Part shown: positions 53,556 to 64,000 of the stretch, piece by piece
How the letters are laid out: each line of letters begins with the position of its first letter
Position numbering within the stretch: the stretch's first letter is position 1
Assembly: GCF_030077875.1 (NCBI RefSeq)
Contig: NZ_JASEJT010000007.1
Location: forward strand, 124,001-188,000
DNA: 64,000 nucleotides
From: Mycoplasma phocimorsus
GTDB lineage: Bacteria; Bacillota_I; Bacilli_A; Mycoplasmatales; Metamycoplasmataceae
Reading direction: 5' to 3'
Notes under the pieces: model-generated
Told to the model about the DNA's origin: nothing
The model's input: only the letters and a program-made list of their open reading frames with translations
The model's database searches: none
Made by a program: the position numbers and the translations under genes

Positions 53556-56504
53556 ATGAAAAAATCAAAACTAAGACTTTTAACGCTTGTTAGCGGCACT
53601 TCAGTATTAGCTGCTTCTGCGTTTTCAATAAGTTGTTCTACAAACGTTTTACAAAATATACAAAATCAAAGTCTTGAAAGAAAACAAAAACAAATTGTGA
53701 GATACAATTCAACTAAAAAAGATAAATTATATTCAAGTAACTTTTCAAATTCATTTGGTTCAGATTCATTTGGAACAGATATAAACTATGCTGGAGCAAG
53801 ATTTTGAAGATATCAAAGATCTGGCGAAACAAAAGTTATTGACTATATCGTTAAATCAAAAGGTGAAAATGATAAAGTATGAAATTCAAGTTCACAACTT
53901 ATAGTTAGACCGACATTTGAATGATTTACATTAGATTTAATTAAAGAACTTATTATTACAAAACCTGATGGCTCAACAATTATTTATACAAACTCGAAAC
54001 ATGAGCTAATGCCTACTGATGACGAAATTAAAAAATGAGATAAATGATCTAAAGAAGGAAAACAAGAACAAGCTATTGATGAAATTAAAATGAAATATGG
54101 ATGAAATGGTGAAGATGTTTCCTTAAAAATTTATTCAAATGATCCTCAATCTATTAACCACGTTGACTTCTTAAAAAACATGAAAGGTGCTGCAAAACTT
54201 GCTCTTATTGTAAAAGATGTTAATTATTCAGATTTTGAAGGAAATAAGACAAAATATAAATTGAAAGCAGAAGACTTTTATAATTCATGATTACATACGC
54301 AATTATCTGCATTTGATTTTAGAATGCAAAATGGCGGGGTCAAATCTGGAGAAGGTAAAAGTGCTGTTGATGCAATTGGAGAAAGAATCAAAAAGATATT
54401 TAATGATCCTAATATTAATTTATTCAAACATGGAAAATCATATCCTAATGGCTACCTATTTGAATTATTTGATGTTGATTTAAAATCTATTTCTAAAAAA
54501 GAGAAAACGCTCCAAAGCGTTAAAGATTCAACTGGCAAACTACAAGAGGCTTTTGTTTTCTATGCTTCTGACGAAAAAATTGGCGGACAATTTAATCAAT
54601 TATTTTTTACATTTATTAATGACACAACATTTGTACCTCTTCCAACAGAATATATTATTGAAAATAATGAAAAAGATCATTTTGATGGGAAATTAAACCT
54701 TAAAGAATATATTAAAGATACAAATTCTTTAGCTTATAAATTAGGATATTACTGATATGGTCAAACTTTAGAAAATGTTTTATATATTGGACCATATATT
54801 CCTAAAAAATATGATGAATTTACACAGAAAAAAATTTACTTTCAAAATCCCAATTATTGAGATCAAGAATGAGTAAAAGCTCAAGATAATATTAAAGTTA
54901 TTCAAGAAGAATATAAAACTTCCCCACTTAATCCAATTGAATTTGCTACTGAACAATTAAATGCTTATAAGGCCGGGTTAATTGATTCAATTGCTTTTAG
55001 AGATTTATCTGATACTGTTAAAGAAGAATTAATAGCTGGTGTGCCCGGTATGCCTATTGACTATTCAAAAACAGAAAACAAAAATAAAACATTATTTAGT
55101 TTATTTGAAACAACAGCTCCAGATCCTTGATATGTTAATAAGGTTGATGAAAATGGTAACCCGCTTTCTAAAGAAGAATATGAAAAACAAAAGTCCGCTG
55201 CTATTAGCAAATTTCAATTTAATGATCAATACAGTAAAATCATTTATGGATTAACAAGAGAAGAATTAAAACTGGAAGAAAAAAGAATTTCAACTCTTGA
55301 TGCAATGTTAAAAACAGCAAAATCATTTAGATCAATTTACATGAATGTTGCCAATATGTATGCTTTAGCTGATTATATTTCAACTGGTCAAGCAAAACCG
55401 CTACTTCCCGGTATGGCTCAAGATGCTATTTTTAAAACTGGAATGAGTGTAACTCCAAGACATAAATTAAATGAATTAAATAGCACATATGTTTTTGATA
55501 AAGACGGAAATAAACATAAATTTGCTGATGGGAGCATTTTACTTAAGCCTGATTTTTCATTCTTAAATAAAGTTGGTTCATTAGAAAGATTGAGAAGTAA
55601 ATATTATTTAGAACTTCAACAATTAATGAAAGATTTATTGGACAAGGTTTATAAAGAAAATGGATGAAGTAGTGATAAAAAGGTGGCATGACGTAATGTG
55701 TTTCGTTTTGCAAATGCTGATGCCAAAATGAAAGATTCTATTAGAAATTTTGAAAAGTTAGTAAATGGTTTAGATCCAAGATTAGAATTTAAACTTGATG
55801 TTCCAAGTGATATTAATGATTTAATTGATGCTGTTATCACAAACAAAGGGCCTAAATTCTTTTCTGGTTGAGGTTATGATTATGAAGGTATTGGACAATA
55901 CTATACTTCTTTGGCTTCATTTGAAGCAGGTTCATTTATTTATATGCTTTCAACAATTTTAAAAGATGAATTTGAAAATAATGGTGCTGCTGGTTATAAA
56001 ACTAAAATTCCTGAACTTTATAAATTGGCTTTAAAAATTAATGAAAAAATAAGACATGAAGTAGAAATTACCGAAAAAAATAAAGACAAATTTATTTATC
56101 TGCCTATTGATCTTAAAGATATAGTAACAGCAACTAACTATGAAATATTGCATGGCGATCTTGAATTTACTAAAACAAAAATTGTTGATGGCCATGTTGA
56201 AAAATTAGACCCATCAATTGAAAAAGATAAAAAACAAATTGATAAAATTAAAAATTCTAATATAGAAAAATTTAAAACTTCATTATCGAAATTTTTCTTA
56301 TTCTTACAAGAAGAGTACTCAATAGAAGAACATATTGCACTAATTCAAGAAATTAATTCAATATTTGGATGAGACTTCGGAGTACAATTGCAAATTACTA
56401 CATCATTTAATAAATTTGTAAAGAACCCTAAATTCATTACGCCCGGCGGTTCATCAAGTATTCCATATGTACAAGATATAAAGCTTGTTTTAGATATTAA
56501 ATAG
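53556..56504 (+). CDS. oppA: OppA-like oligopeptide-binding lipoprotein
   Basis: This 982-aa protein has a lipoprotein signal MKKSKLRLLTLVSGTSVLAA and a lipobox ending FSISC. It is the substrate-binding lipoprotein of the Opp peptide ABC importer, held on the outer membrane face. Extracellular solute-binding features include NGYLFELFDVDL, YIGPYIPKKYDEFTQKKIYF with NPNYWDQEW, and LNAYKAGLIDSIAFRDL. The size is typical of mycoplasma OppA (about 950-1000 aa), far larger than the Gram-positive form. About twenty TGA-Trp codons hide it under the standard code. RBS gaaagga. Confidence 0.88.
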
Positions 56505-56514
56505 AAAGGAAATA

Positions 56515-57732
56515 ATGTTTAAATACATACTTAAAAGATTAATGTTGGCTATTTTAACAATGCTTATTATTATTGTGGTTGTTTATACAGTAACTGCATT
56601 ATTTCAAAAAGATCCTTTTGTCTCATTAGAAGATGCTGGTAATAACGCTAATATTAAGGAGGAAAACTTAAAATTAGCAAATGCATACTTTTTAAAAGAT
56701 AAAAGCGGGGCATGAGTCCCTGTTTTGGATAGACTGGCTTTATATTTATTTGGTAATAAATTTTTTGGAATGCCAATTTATTTTAGAGCTTCTACTCAAG
56801 AATTGTTCCAAACTATATCAGTTACTGGAACGCCACAAACAGAAACAATTTATGGAATATTTGAAGGTAATCCAGGACCAATTTTCTTACCCGAAAATGC
56901 ACCGGGTATTAACATTGCGGAAATTTCTGTTGATCAGCAAATACCATTACTATTTTTTAGACCTCTTAAATATACAATTGGTGTTACATTACCTTCATTT
57001 ATAATTTCAGCAATACTTGGGGTTACTTTGGGTGTTGTTGCTGGATATAAAAGAGGAAAATTTTTAGATACATTTATTAATAGTGCGAGCTTACTATTTG
57101 TTGCAATACCTTCATTTGTATTGGCTCCATTAATTATTAAATGAGGGCTAGCATTAGGATTTCCGCCTTCATATTTACCAATTGGTGAATACACATTAGC
57201 AGAAGTAATAAAATCATATATACCTATTATTTTTATTATTTCTATATCTTCATTATCAGGTTATATTATTTATACACGTAACCAAGTTGTTACAGTTTTA
57301 AATAGTAACTATGTGCTAATAGCGAAATCAAAAGGGTTAAATCAATCACAAATTTTTTTCAAATATGTTTTAAGAAATATTTCAATTCCTTTAGTTGCTA
57401 TTATTATTCCTTCATATATTATTCTATTATCAGGTTCAATTGTTATTGAAAGATATTGAAATATACCCGGGACCTCAACAATTATTGTTAACTCATTCCA
57501 AAAAGGTGAAACAAATATTATTATGTTTAACGTAATATTTTTCTCACTACTTAGCGTATTTACGGCAATTATTGTTGATGTTGCTGTTGCAATTATGGAT
57601 CCAAGAATTAAATATTCTTCAGATACACCAAACTCATTAATAAAAAGATTTCATGCTTGAAAAATAAGAAAACAAAAAATAAAAGAATTTAAAATGAATT
57701 CATTACAACAGAAAGGAGAAATCGATGTCTAA
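56515..57732 (+). CDS. oppB: oligopeptide ABC transporter permease OppB
   Basis: This 405-aa membrane protein begins MFKYILKRLMLAILTMLIII like OppB/DppB. Six helices are seen, with the EAA loop region YVLIAKSKGLNQSQIFFKYV, then LRNISIPLVAIIIPSYIILL. It forms the pore together with OppC. The periplasm-equivalent loop of about 130 residues after helix 1 is enlarged. The end overlaps oppC by 8 bases. Confidence 0.94.
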
Positions 57733-59116
57733 AGAAAATTTATTTAAATTAAGTCCTGAACAGAAAAAATTATTAGTGTTTGCTGACTCAAAAATTAGAA
57801 AAAGTACAAATGAAATTACTGGAAAACCTAAGATAATGTTTGTGGAAATTTTAAAACGTTATTTTTCAAATCCATATGTAGTTATTGCAACAATCGTTTT
57901 CTTTGCTATCATCGTTATTTCTCTCTCAGTTATTTTATTTTCAAAAGTGTATCATCCAGAATATTTAGAGCAAAATATTTCGCCATATAAAATTGATGTT
58001 GCTCCTTCTGCTGCTGGACAATTAATTGATAAATCACCTGAATGGTTACCGCCAGAATATATTCAGATAATTAGCAAATTTAAAGAAACTGGAAATACTT
58101 CACTTCTTGGTGGAACTGATGCCGATAAACTTCAAGGTATTTATAACTATATACCTGAACTTAATAAATATTTACAATTAACGCCTGATTATTTAAAAGA
58201 AATTAATGGTAGACTTGAATTTACATATAATGCTTATTACTTTAATTATATTAAAAAAGTTATAGAAAAAATGGAGCAGCCAATTTCTGAAGGCGGACTT
58301 GGAATTATGTTTAAAGACTTGCTTCCAACAATTAATGGTGATAAACTTGTTGATCCAATAAAAACATTGCAAGGACATGAACAATGAATATCTGATCAAT
58401 GAAATGAATTTGCAATTAAAGGTGCTTATAAATCACTACTTGGAACAGATGAAGTTGGGAACGATATCTGAACAAGAACATGAGCAGGTACATGACAAGT
58501 TATTTGAATTGCTTTAGTGGTAGCTACTATTGAAACAATTATCGGGGTTGCAATTGGAGCTTATTTAGGATTTCATGCTTATAAAAAAGTAGATACAATT
58601 ATTATGAGAGTAATTGAAATTATTACTTCAATTCCAGGCTTAATTTGATTTTTACTTATTGTTTCATTCTTTAACTCACCATCATCAGGCGCATTAATAA
58701 TTGCATTTATTATTATTGGCTGAACAGGCCCTGTTGCTGGAGCAAGATTATTTATTATTACAGTTAAAGATGAAGAATTTATTGTTGCCTCAAAATCATT
58801 GGGGGCAAAGGAAGCAAGACAAATTTTCTCACATGCCTTGCCAGCAATTATAGGGAAAATTGCGCAGTCATTTGTTAGAAGAATTCCTTCTGTAGTGCTA
58901 GGTATATCTTCACTAGCATTTCTAGGTTTTTATAAAGATGATGGGTTAAATGCCAACTTAGGAAGTTTATTAATTGAAGCTAATGGTAAATCTGATAAAA
59001 ATATTTGATTATTAGTTCTTCCAACAACAATATTAATGTCACTATCATTATCACTACACTTTATCGCGTTAGGAGTGCACGATGCTTTAGATCCTAGAGT
59101 AATTCGGGCAAAATAA
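57725..59116 (+). CDS. oppC: oligopeptide ABC transporter permease OppC
   Basis: This 463-aa permease has a long external loop (about residues 75-245) between helix 1 and the core. The core begins HEQWISDQWNEF, then YKSLLGTDEVGNDIWTRTWA, a typical OppC entry. The EAA motif is EEFIVASKSLGAKEARQIFS, and the C-terminus is LHFIALGVHDALDPRVIRAK. Many TGA-Trp codons are present. oppD starts 2 bases after the stop. Confidence 0.95.
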
Positions 59117-59118
59117 TT

Positions 59119-60267
59119 ATGAAAAAACAAAACTGATTTAAAGAATTAATTCAAGAAATTAAACAAAAATTTATGCCTGTTTCATCTGTTTTAAAAAGCA
59201 TTGAAACAGAAGATAATTCTTCTGGTTTATTAGAAGTTAAAAACTTAAGAGTTTCTTTTAGAACTTCTAAAAAGAAAGTGATAAATATTGTTAGAGGAGT
59301 TGATTTAAAACTTAAAAGAGGGGAGATTGTTGGACTTGTAGGCGAATCAGGTTCAGGTAAAACAGTTACTTCAAAATCTTTATTAAATATTAATGAAAAT
59401 GCAATTATTCAAACAGATACATTTAGAATTTCTAAATATGATTTATCAAAATTAAAATTTGATAAACAATGACAAGCAATTAGAGGAAGTAAAATTGGTT
59501 ATATTCCTCAAGATCCACTTACTTCATTAAACCCAACAAGAAAGGTTGGAAAACAATTATTAGATGCATTAAATAATAATATTGAGTGAAAAGATAGATC
59601 ATTTACACAAAAATATGAATATTTAATTGATTTAATGAAAAAATTTGGTCTACAAAATGCTGAAGACTTATTTTATAGATATCCACATACATTATCTGGT
59701 GGTATGAAACAACGTATAGTTATTGCTATGGTTGTAGCTTTAAAACCAGAATTAATTATTGCCGATGAACCAACTACTGCTCTTGATCCTACTGTTCAAG
59801 CATCAGTACTTGCTTTATTTGAAAAAATTAGAAAAGATTTTAACATTTCAATTATTATGATTTCGCATAATATTTCAGTTATTGCTAAGTTTTGTGATTA
59901 TGTTTATGTTATGTATGCTGGAAGAATTGTTGAAAGAGGATTAAAAGAAGAAATTTTTACTGATCCAAAACATCCATATACATGAGCTCTTATTTCAGCA
60001 ATACCTGAAGATGAAGATGAAAGATTATACACAATTAAAGGTAATCCACCTGATATGGCCAACCTCCCTTCAGGCGATCCATTTGCACCTAGAAATGATT
60101 ATGCTTTAGAATTAGATTTTATTAAGGAACCGGAATTAATTAAAGTAACAAAAACGCACTATGCGGCCACATGATTGTTGGCCCCGGGCGCTCCAGAAGT
60201 ACAATTAAATGATGAGCTAAAAAGAAGAATAGAAAGTTTTAAAGAGGTTTTTGATGGAAAAAAGTAA
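59119..60267 (+). CDS. oppD: oligopeptide ABC transporter ATPase OppD
   Basis: This 382-aa ATPase starts at ATG 59119 (MKKQNWFKELIQE, Trp from TGA), upstream of the next Met at 59173. Walker A is [11 protein letters not shown] at residues 72-82, the Q-loop is [12 protein letters not shown], the signature LSGGMKQR is at 192-199, Walker B is [13 protein letters not shown] and the H-loop is MISHNISV. The C-terminal OppD/F domain is present. All catalytic motifs are intact. It overlaps oppF by 14 bases. Confidence 0.96.
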
Positions 60268-62944
60268 AGAAATACTAAAGGTAAAAAATTTAAAAAAATA
60301 TTTTGTTAATAGGGGGTTTGTTAATAAGGCTGTTGATGATTTAACTTTTAATCTTAAAGCTGGAGAAATTTTAGGAATTATTGGTGAGTCTGGTTCAGGT
60401 AAAACAACTGTAGGTAGAACTCTTATTCGACTATATGAAGATTACAATGGATTCATTACTTTAAATGACAAAATTATTTCAGGTAAAAAATTAACAAAAG
60501 CAAGAGAAAAATTTTTAAGAAGAAGTATTCAAATGATTTTTCAAGATCCTCATGCATCACTTAATGGTCAAAAAACTGTTTATTCAATTTTAGAAGAACC
60601 TTTAATTGTTAATGGCATGATTAAAGATCGCATTAATGATCTTCTTCAAGATTGAAAAATTATTAAAACAAACTTTAGATATTCATTTGAAAAAGAGTAT
60701 AAAAAACTCAAACTTTCAAACTTGAAAGCTATTAATGAAACTGCAATTCTTTTTTTTAAAAAATATCACAAAATGATTAATGAACTTGAAATTGAATCAG
60801 GTGCTGATATTAAACAAAATGTTGAAATATTACTTTCTTATTTAGAAAAAAAGCAAGAAATGGAATCTTTTATTGTTGATAAAATTTATACAAATTTTGA
60901 TAATATGCTTAAAATTTATTTTAAATATCAACAAGATTATAGAAATAATAATGTTGATGTTGATGAAATCGAACTTAAAAAGGCAATTAATAATTATGAA
61001 AATGTAAAAGCATTAAGAAAAATTACTGAAAAGGGTCATTTATTAGAAACGAAATTAGGTAACAAAATAAAAGAAAAAAATGACAAAATTAGTGAAATTA
61101 ATGAATTAATTTTAAATAATAAAAATGCTTTTAATAACTACATCAATGAATTTGAATCCGAGTTAAGACTTAAAGAAATTTCTAAAGGGTTGACTCATAA
61201 TTTAGATGAATTTGCTTTATTAGAAAAAAATATTCTTTTAATTAAAAAATCGCACACTTTAATTAAAGCTATTTCAAAAGAATTAAGATACTTAACAATT
61301 GATCAAATTACTGAATTAGTAGATAATATAAAACTTTATAATGCTGAATTTACCGAAAAAGAGTTGAATTTCTCATTTGTTTTAAAACACAAAAAGGAAG
61401 TTTCAAGTATTATTCAAGAAAAATATGATTTTAATTATTCAAAATATTTAAAGCTTTCTCAAAAACAACATAAAGAGGCTAATAAAGAAAAAACCAAAAT
61501 TAAGCACAATGTTGCAAAATTTAAAAGAGAACTTGATATTGAAAAGAAAATTTCTGGAATGAGTAAAGAAAAAGCTTTACTATTAGAAACATTTTTAGTT
61601 AAAATTAATAAATTAATTGACAAAAAAGATGATTTGCTTTCTTCAAATGAAGATCCTAATAGATGAATGATTATAGAAAAACTTAAACTTGAAATTAAAG
61701 AAACTAAAATTCAATTAAAAGCTGCATTAGCTAAATTTAATGAAAAAGAAAAATCTGCTTATAGACTTAAAAAAGAAGTTTATAAAACAAAAATTACTGA
61801 ATTAAAATCGCAGTTAAATGATTCAAATCATAAACTAATTTATCAACAAATTAAAAAGGAAAAGACAGAATACTTTAATTCATTAAATTTAAATGTTAAA
61901 TCAAGTTTTGATCTTAAAGAGGCTGCCAACAAATTGGCTAAAGCAAAAGCTGAAAATAAAGAGGAAATTAAAAAATATATTCAACAAAATATTGAAATTA
62001 ATTCTAAACTTGATGATGAAATTAAAAAAGAAAATGATTTATATTTATCATTAAAAGCTGAACAATCTGAAGTAAATAAATTATTTGAAATTAAATATAA
62101 AGAGGCATTAGATAAATTTAGAGAATATAGTATAACAATTGGAAAATCAAAAAAAGATATTAAATTTGAAATTAATAAATTTATGACAATGTTAAAAGAA
62201 AAGCAAGAAACTCTTGAATCATTTAATGTTGAGGTTAAATACTTAAATAAAGATATTAAAAAATTAAATATTTTAATGGGTATTAATGAAACTCTTCTTT
62301 CAAAATTATTTAAAAATTCTGATTTATATAGAAATATTCAACATTACTTAATTTACTTTATTGCCAAAAGCAAAATAAGTAACTTATTAACTAAAAATAA
62401 AATTTATAAGGCCCTTGAAGATGTTGGTCTTTTAAAACAATTTGCTTATAGATATCCTCATGAATTCAGTGGTGGACAAAGACAAAGAATTGTTATTGCT
62501 AGAGCATTAATTTCTGACCCAAGTATTATTGTTGCTGATGAACCTATTGCTTCTTTAGATATCTCTATTCAGGCGCAAATTATTAACTTATTAAAAGATT
62601 TATGTGAACAAAAAAATATTGGATTAATATTTATAGCTCATGACCTTTCAATGGTTGAATACATTGCTGATAGAATTTTAATTATGCATCTTGGTAAAGT
62701 TGTTGAATCAGGAAAAACAAATAAAATATATGAAAATCCAATTCATCCATATACAAAAAACCTATTTAAAGCAATACCTAAAATTTCAAATGCTGATAAA
62801 AAGTTTGAAAATATTTCTTTTGTTTTAGATTATCTTTCAGAACAAAATTTTTATAACATTCCTTCTGTTCACAAATATGACGAAGAACATTTTGTTTATG
62901 GAACGGATGCACAATTTATTAAGTGAACAAATAAAAAACGCTAA
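60254..62944 (+). CDS. oppF: oligopeptide ABC transporter ATPase OppF with ~600-residue coiled-coil insertion
   Basis: This 896-aa protein is nearly three times the usual OppF size. Walker [10 protein letters not shown] is at residues 44-52 and the Q-loop with QDPHASLNGQKTVYSILEEP is at 97-116. Then come about 600 Lys/Glu/Asn-rich helical residues without ABC motifs. After that the ATPase resumes with RYPHEFSGGQRQRIVIARAL (signature at 738-742), SIIVADEPIASLDIS (Walker B) and FIAHDLSMVEYIADRILIMH (H-loop). The insertion falls in the helical subdomain. The ATPase motifs are intact, so it should still work with OppD. I start at ATG 60254; a TTG at 60251 gives a 1-residue longer reading. The stop is TAA at 62942-62944. 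Confidence 0.92.
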
Positions 62945-62954
62945 GCAACTTCAG

Positions 62955-63017
62955 CTAAAGCAATATAATTTTATATTAAATTTTTTCTGCTCTAGTATAT
63001 TCGGCTTTAGTTTTTTT
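62955..63017 (+). terminator. possible terminator of the opp operon
   Basis: CTAAAGC (62955-62961) can pair with GCTTTAG (63004-63010), which is followed by seven Ts. The long loop contains a secondary AATATA/TATATT hairpin. It lies just past the oppF stop. Confidence 0.5.
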
Positions 63018-63245
63018 AAAACATTTAATAAGTTTTTGCTTATTAACTGAATATGCTTGCTTATATTTTTTAAGTACTATAATAATTTTGTGCTTGGTTT
63101 TTGTTTTAAAAACAAACTGATTTTAAGGTATAGAAAAACTAATAAAAATATGAATAATAAATTGTTAAAAACTTAAATATAAATTTTTGCTTTGTATTTT
63201 GTTTTTATTTTTTATTATAAAAGTTAAAAAATAATATTAATGAAT

Positions 63246-63283
63246 AAAACCACAACTGCAGCATTCGCGTATTTGTGGTTTTA
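63246..63283. terminator. hairpin terminator (AAAACCACAA / TTGTGGTTTT)
   Basis: A 10-bp stem (63246-63255 with 63273-63282) encloses a 17-base G/C-containing loop. A and T runs on the two sides allow use in either direction. Confidence 0.65.
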
Positions 63284-63943
63284 ATTAATTTTTAATTTCA
63301 ATTATAAAGCTTGTGCTAACTTATTTAATTTTTTAGCTAATTAACTTTTTCTAAATTTAATAATTCATTTATAAATATTGCTAATTTTAAACTGGAATAA
63401 CAAAATTTTCTTTTTTTAAAATTTTATTTATTAAAACTTTTAAATATATTTGTTAAGAATCATCTATAAAAATAAAAATAACTCTATCTTTTTTAAGAAG
63501 TTTTCTAGATAATTAAAATCTTTCGTTCAAAATATTTAGTCAGTCATTGCAGCTAAATTTATATTAATAAACAAATTTGTTTACCAAAATATTTTTTATT
63601 ATTAGTTATTATATTGCCATTATTTTTTGCTGATTTAGTATTAAAGGAAAATCGATGTAAATTACATCATAATTAGCACATGTACAATCTATCTTTTTCT
63701 TTCTTTGCACTACTAATAAAGTTTTTAAAAGCATCATAATTTTTACAAGTAATTGATTGGTTATTAGTTATGCTTTCAATATTATTAAAAAATGATTTTT
63801 TATTAAATTTTAATAAAGTTATTTTTTATTATTTATTTCAAGCACTGCGTCAAATGTAAAAATCTTTAAAATTTTCTAAAATTGTTTTAAATATTTTTTT
63901 AATTTTTATAAAAATCGCTAACAGCAATTTATCATTTTTTTAG

Positions 63944-63976
63944 AACTTGAAATAATATTACTTCAAGTTTTTTTTC
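63944..63976 (+). terminator. Rho-independent terminator near the window end
   Basis: The stem AACTTGAA (63944-63951) / TTCAAGTT (63962-63969) is followed by a run of Ts. No intact gene precedes it, so it may be left over from the decayed region. Confidence 0.65.
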
Positions 63977-64000
63977 AAACTTTTAATGTGTATATTATTA

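Larger units (their letters stand above)
63018..64000. other. intergenic or decayed DNA to window edge
   Basis: No intact gene is seen on either strand. The minus strand between roughly 63620 and 63840 gives a partly coherent peptide in two frames (SITNNQSITCKNYDAFKNFI, then ANYDVIYIDFPLILNQQK). This suggests a decayed gene of unknown family. The rest is AT-rich with two hairpins listed separately. Confidence 0.4.

Noticed and set aside
54330-54365. Walker A motif in OppA (GGVKSGEGKS)
   Set aside because: The spacing between the first Gly and GKS does not fit GxxxxGK[ST]; it is a near miss and no Walker B was identified.

Overview
The window comes from a Mycoplasma-type mollicute. The DNA is very AT-rich, and UGA must be read as tryptophan (genetic code 4). 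Nearly every long gene is interrupted by in-frame TGA at conserved Trp positions, and ribosomal proteins S14, S8 and L14 only reach their family-typical C-terminus when the final TGA is read as Trp. No cell-wall genes appear, lipoproteins are abundant, and the S10-spc-alpha ribosomal cluster is compact. A hominis-group Mycoplasma (Mycoplasmopsis/Metamycoplasma) is plausible, but the species cannot be fixed from this sequence.

Layout. 1-4.5 kb (+): end of an unrecognised protein, rsuA, secG, rnr and an all-alpha dUTPase. 5.1-7.7 kb (+): an 871-aa lipoprotein with two InlB-type repeats. 7.9-11.8 kb (-): a YtpR-like tRNA-binding protein, a degenerate phosphohexomutase, gltX and a YwiB-like protein. 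11.8-16.0 kb: a DegV protein, a two-TM surface protein, plsY (-) and a HAD phosphatase. 16.1-20.6 kb (+): tRNA-Thr, trmN6, metG, acpP, a structured RNA leader, metK and an IMPACT protein. 20.8-24.7 kb: tkt (-), an RNA m5U methyltransferase and a membrane protein. 25.1-26.7 kb: small lipid- or signal-anchored proteins, one frameshifted at homopolymers. 26.8-27.9 kb: an IS30-family remnant. 28.1-42.8 kb (-): the ribosomal super-operon, rpsJ to rplQ, including secY, adk, map, infA and rpoA. 43.1-49.0 kb (+): mnmG, rlmH, an ECF S component, a 702-aa OppF-like pseudo-ATPase candidate and a small conserved protein. 49.2-51.3 kb (-): der, cmk and a small ORF. 51.5-62.9 kb (+): an attenuator-like leader, pepF with a premature TAA, and oppABCDF. 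62.9-64 kb: non-coding or decayed DNA.

How it fits together. The housekeeping core covers translation, rRNA/tRNA modification, Sec export and AMP/CMP kinases. It is interleaved with nutrient-uptake and surface modules. PepF and Opp form one peptide import and digestion unit behind a leader that can fold as terminator or antiterminator.

The most interesting items are: (1) an apparently ATPase-dead OppF relative coupled to an ECF S component; (2) a phosphohexomutase-fold protein without its metal loop, next to a tRNA-binding-domain protein; (3) a structured metK leader of unassigned class; (4) the pepF-opp leader; (5) small proteins anchored at both ends, one of them frameshifted at T7 and A7 runs.
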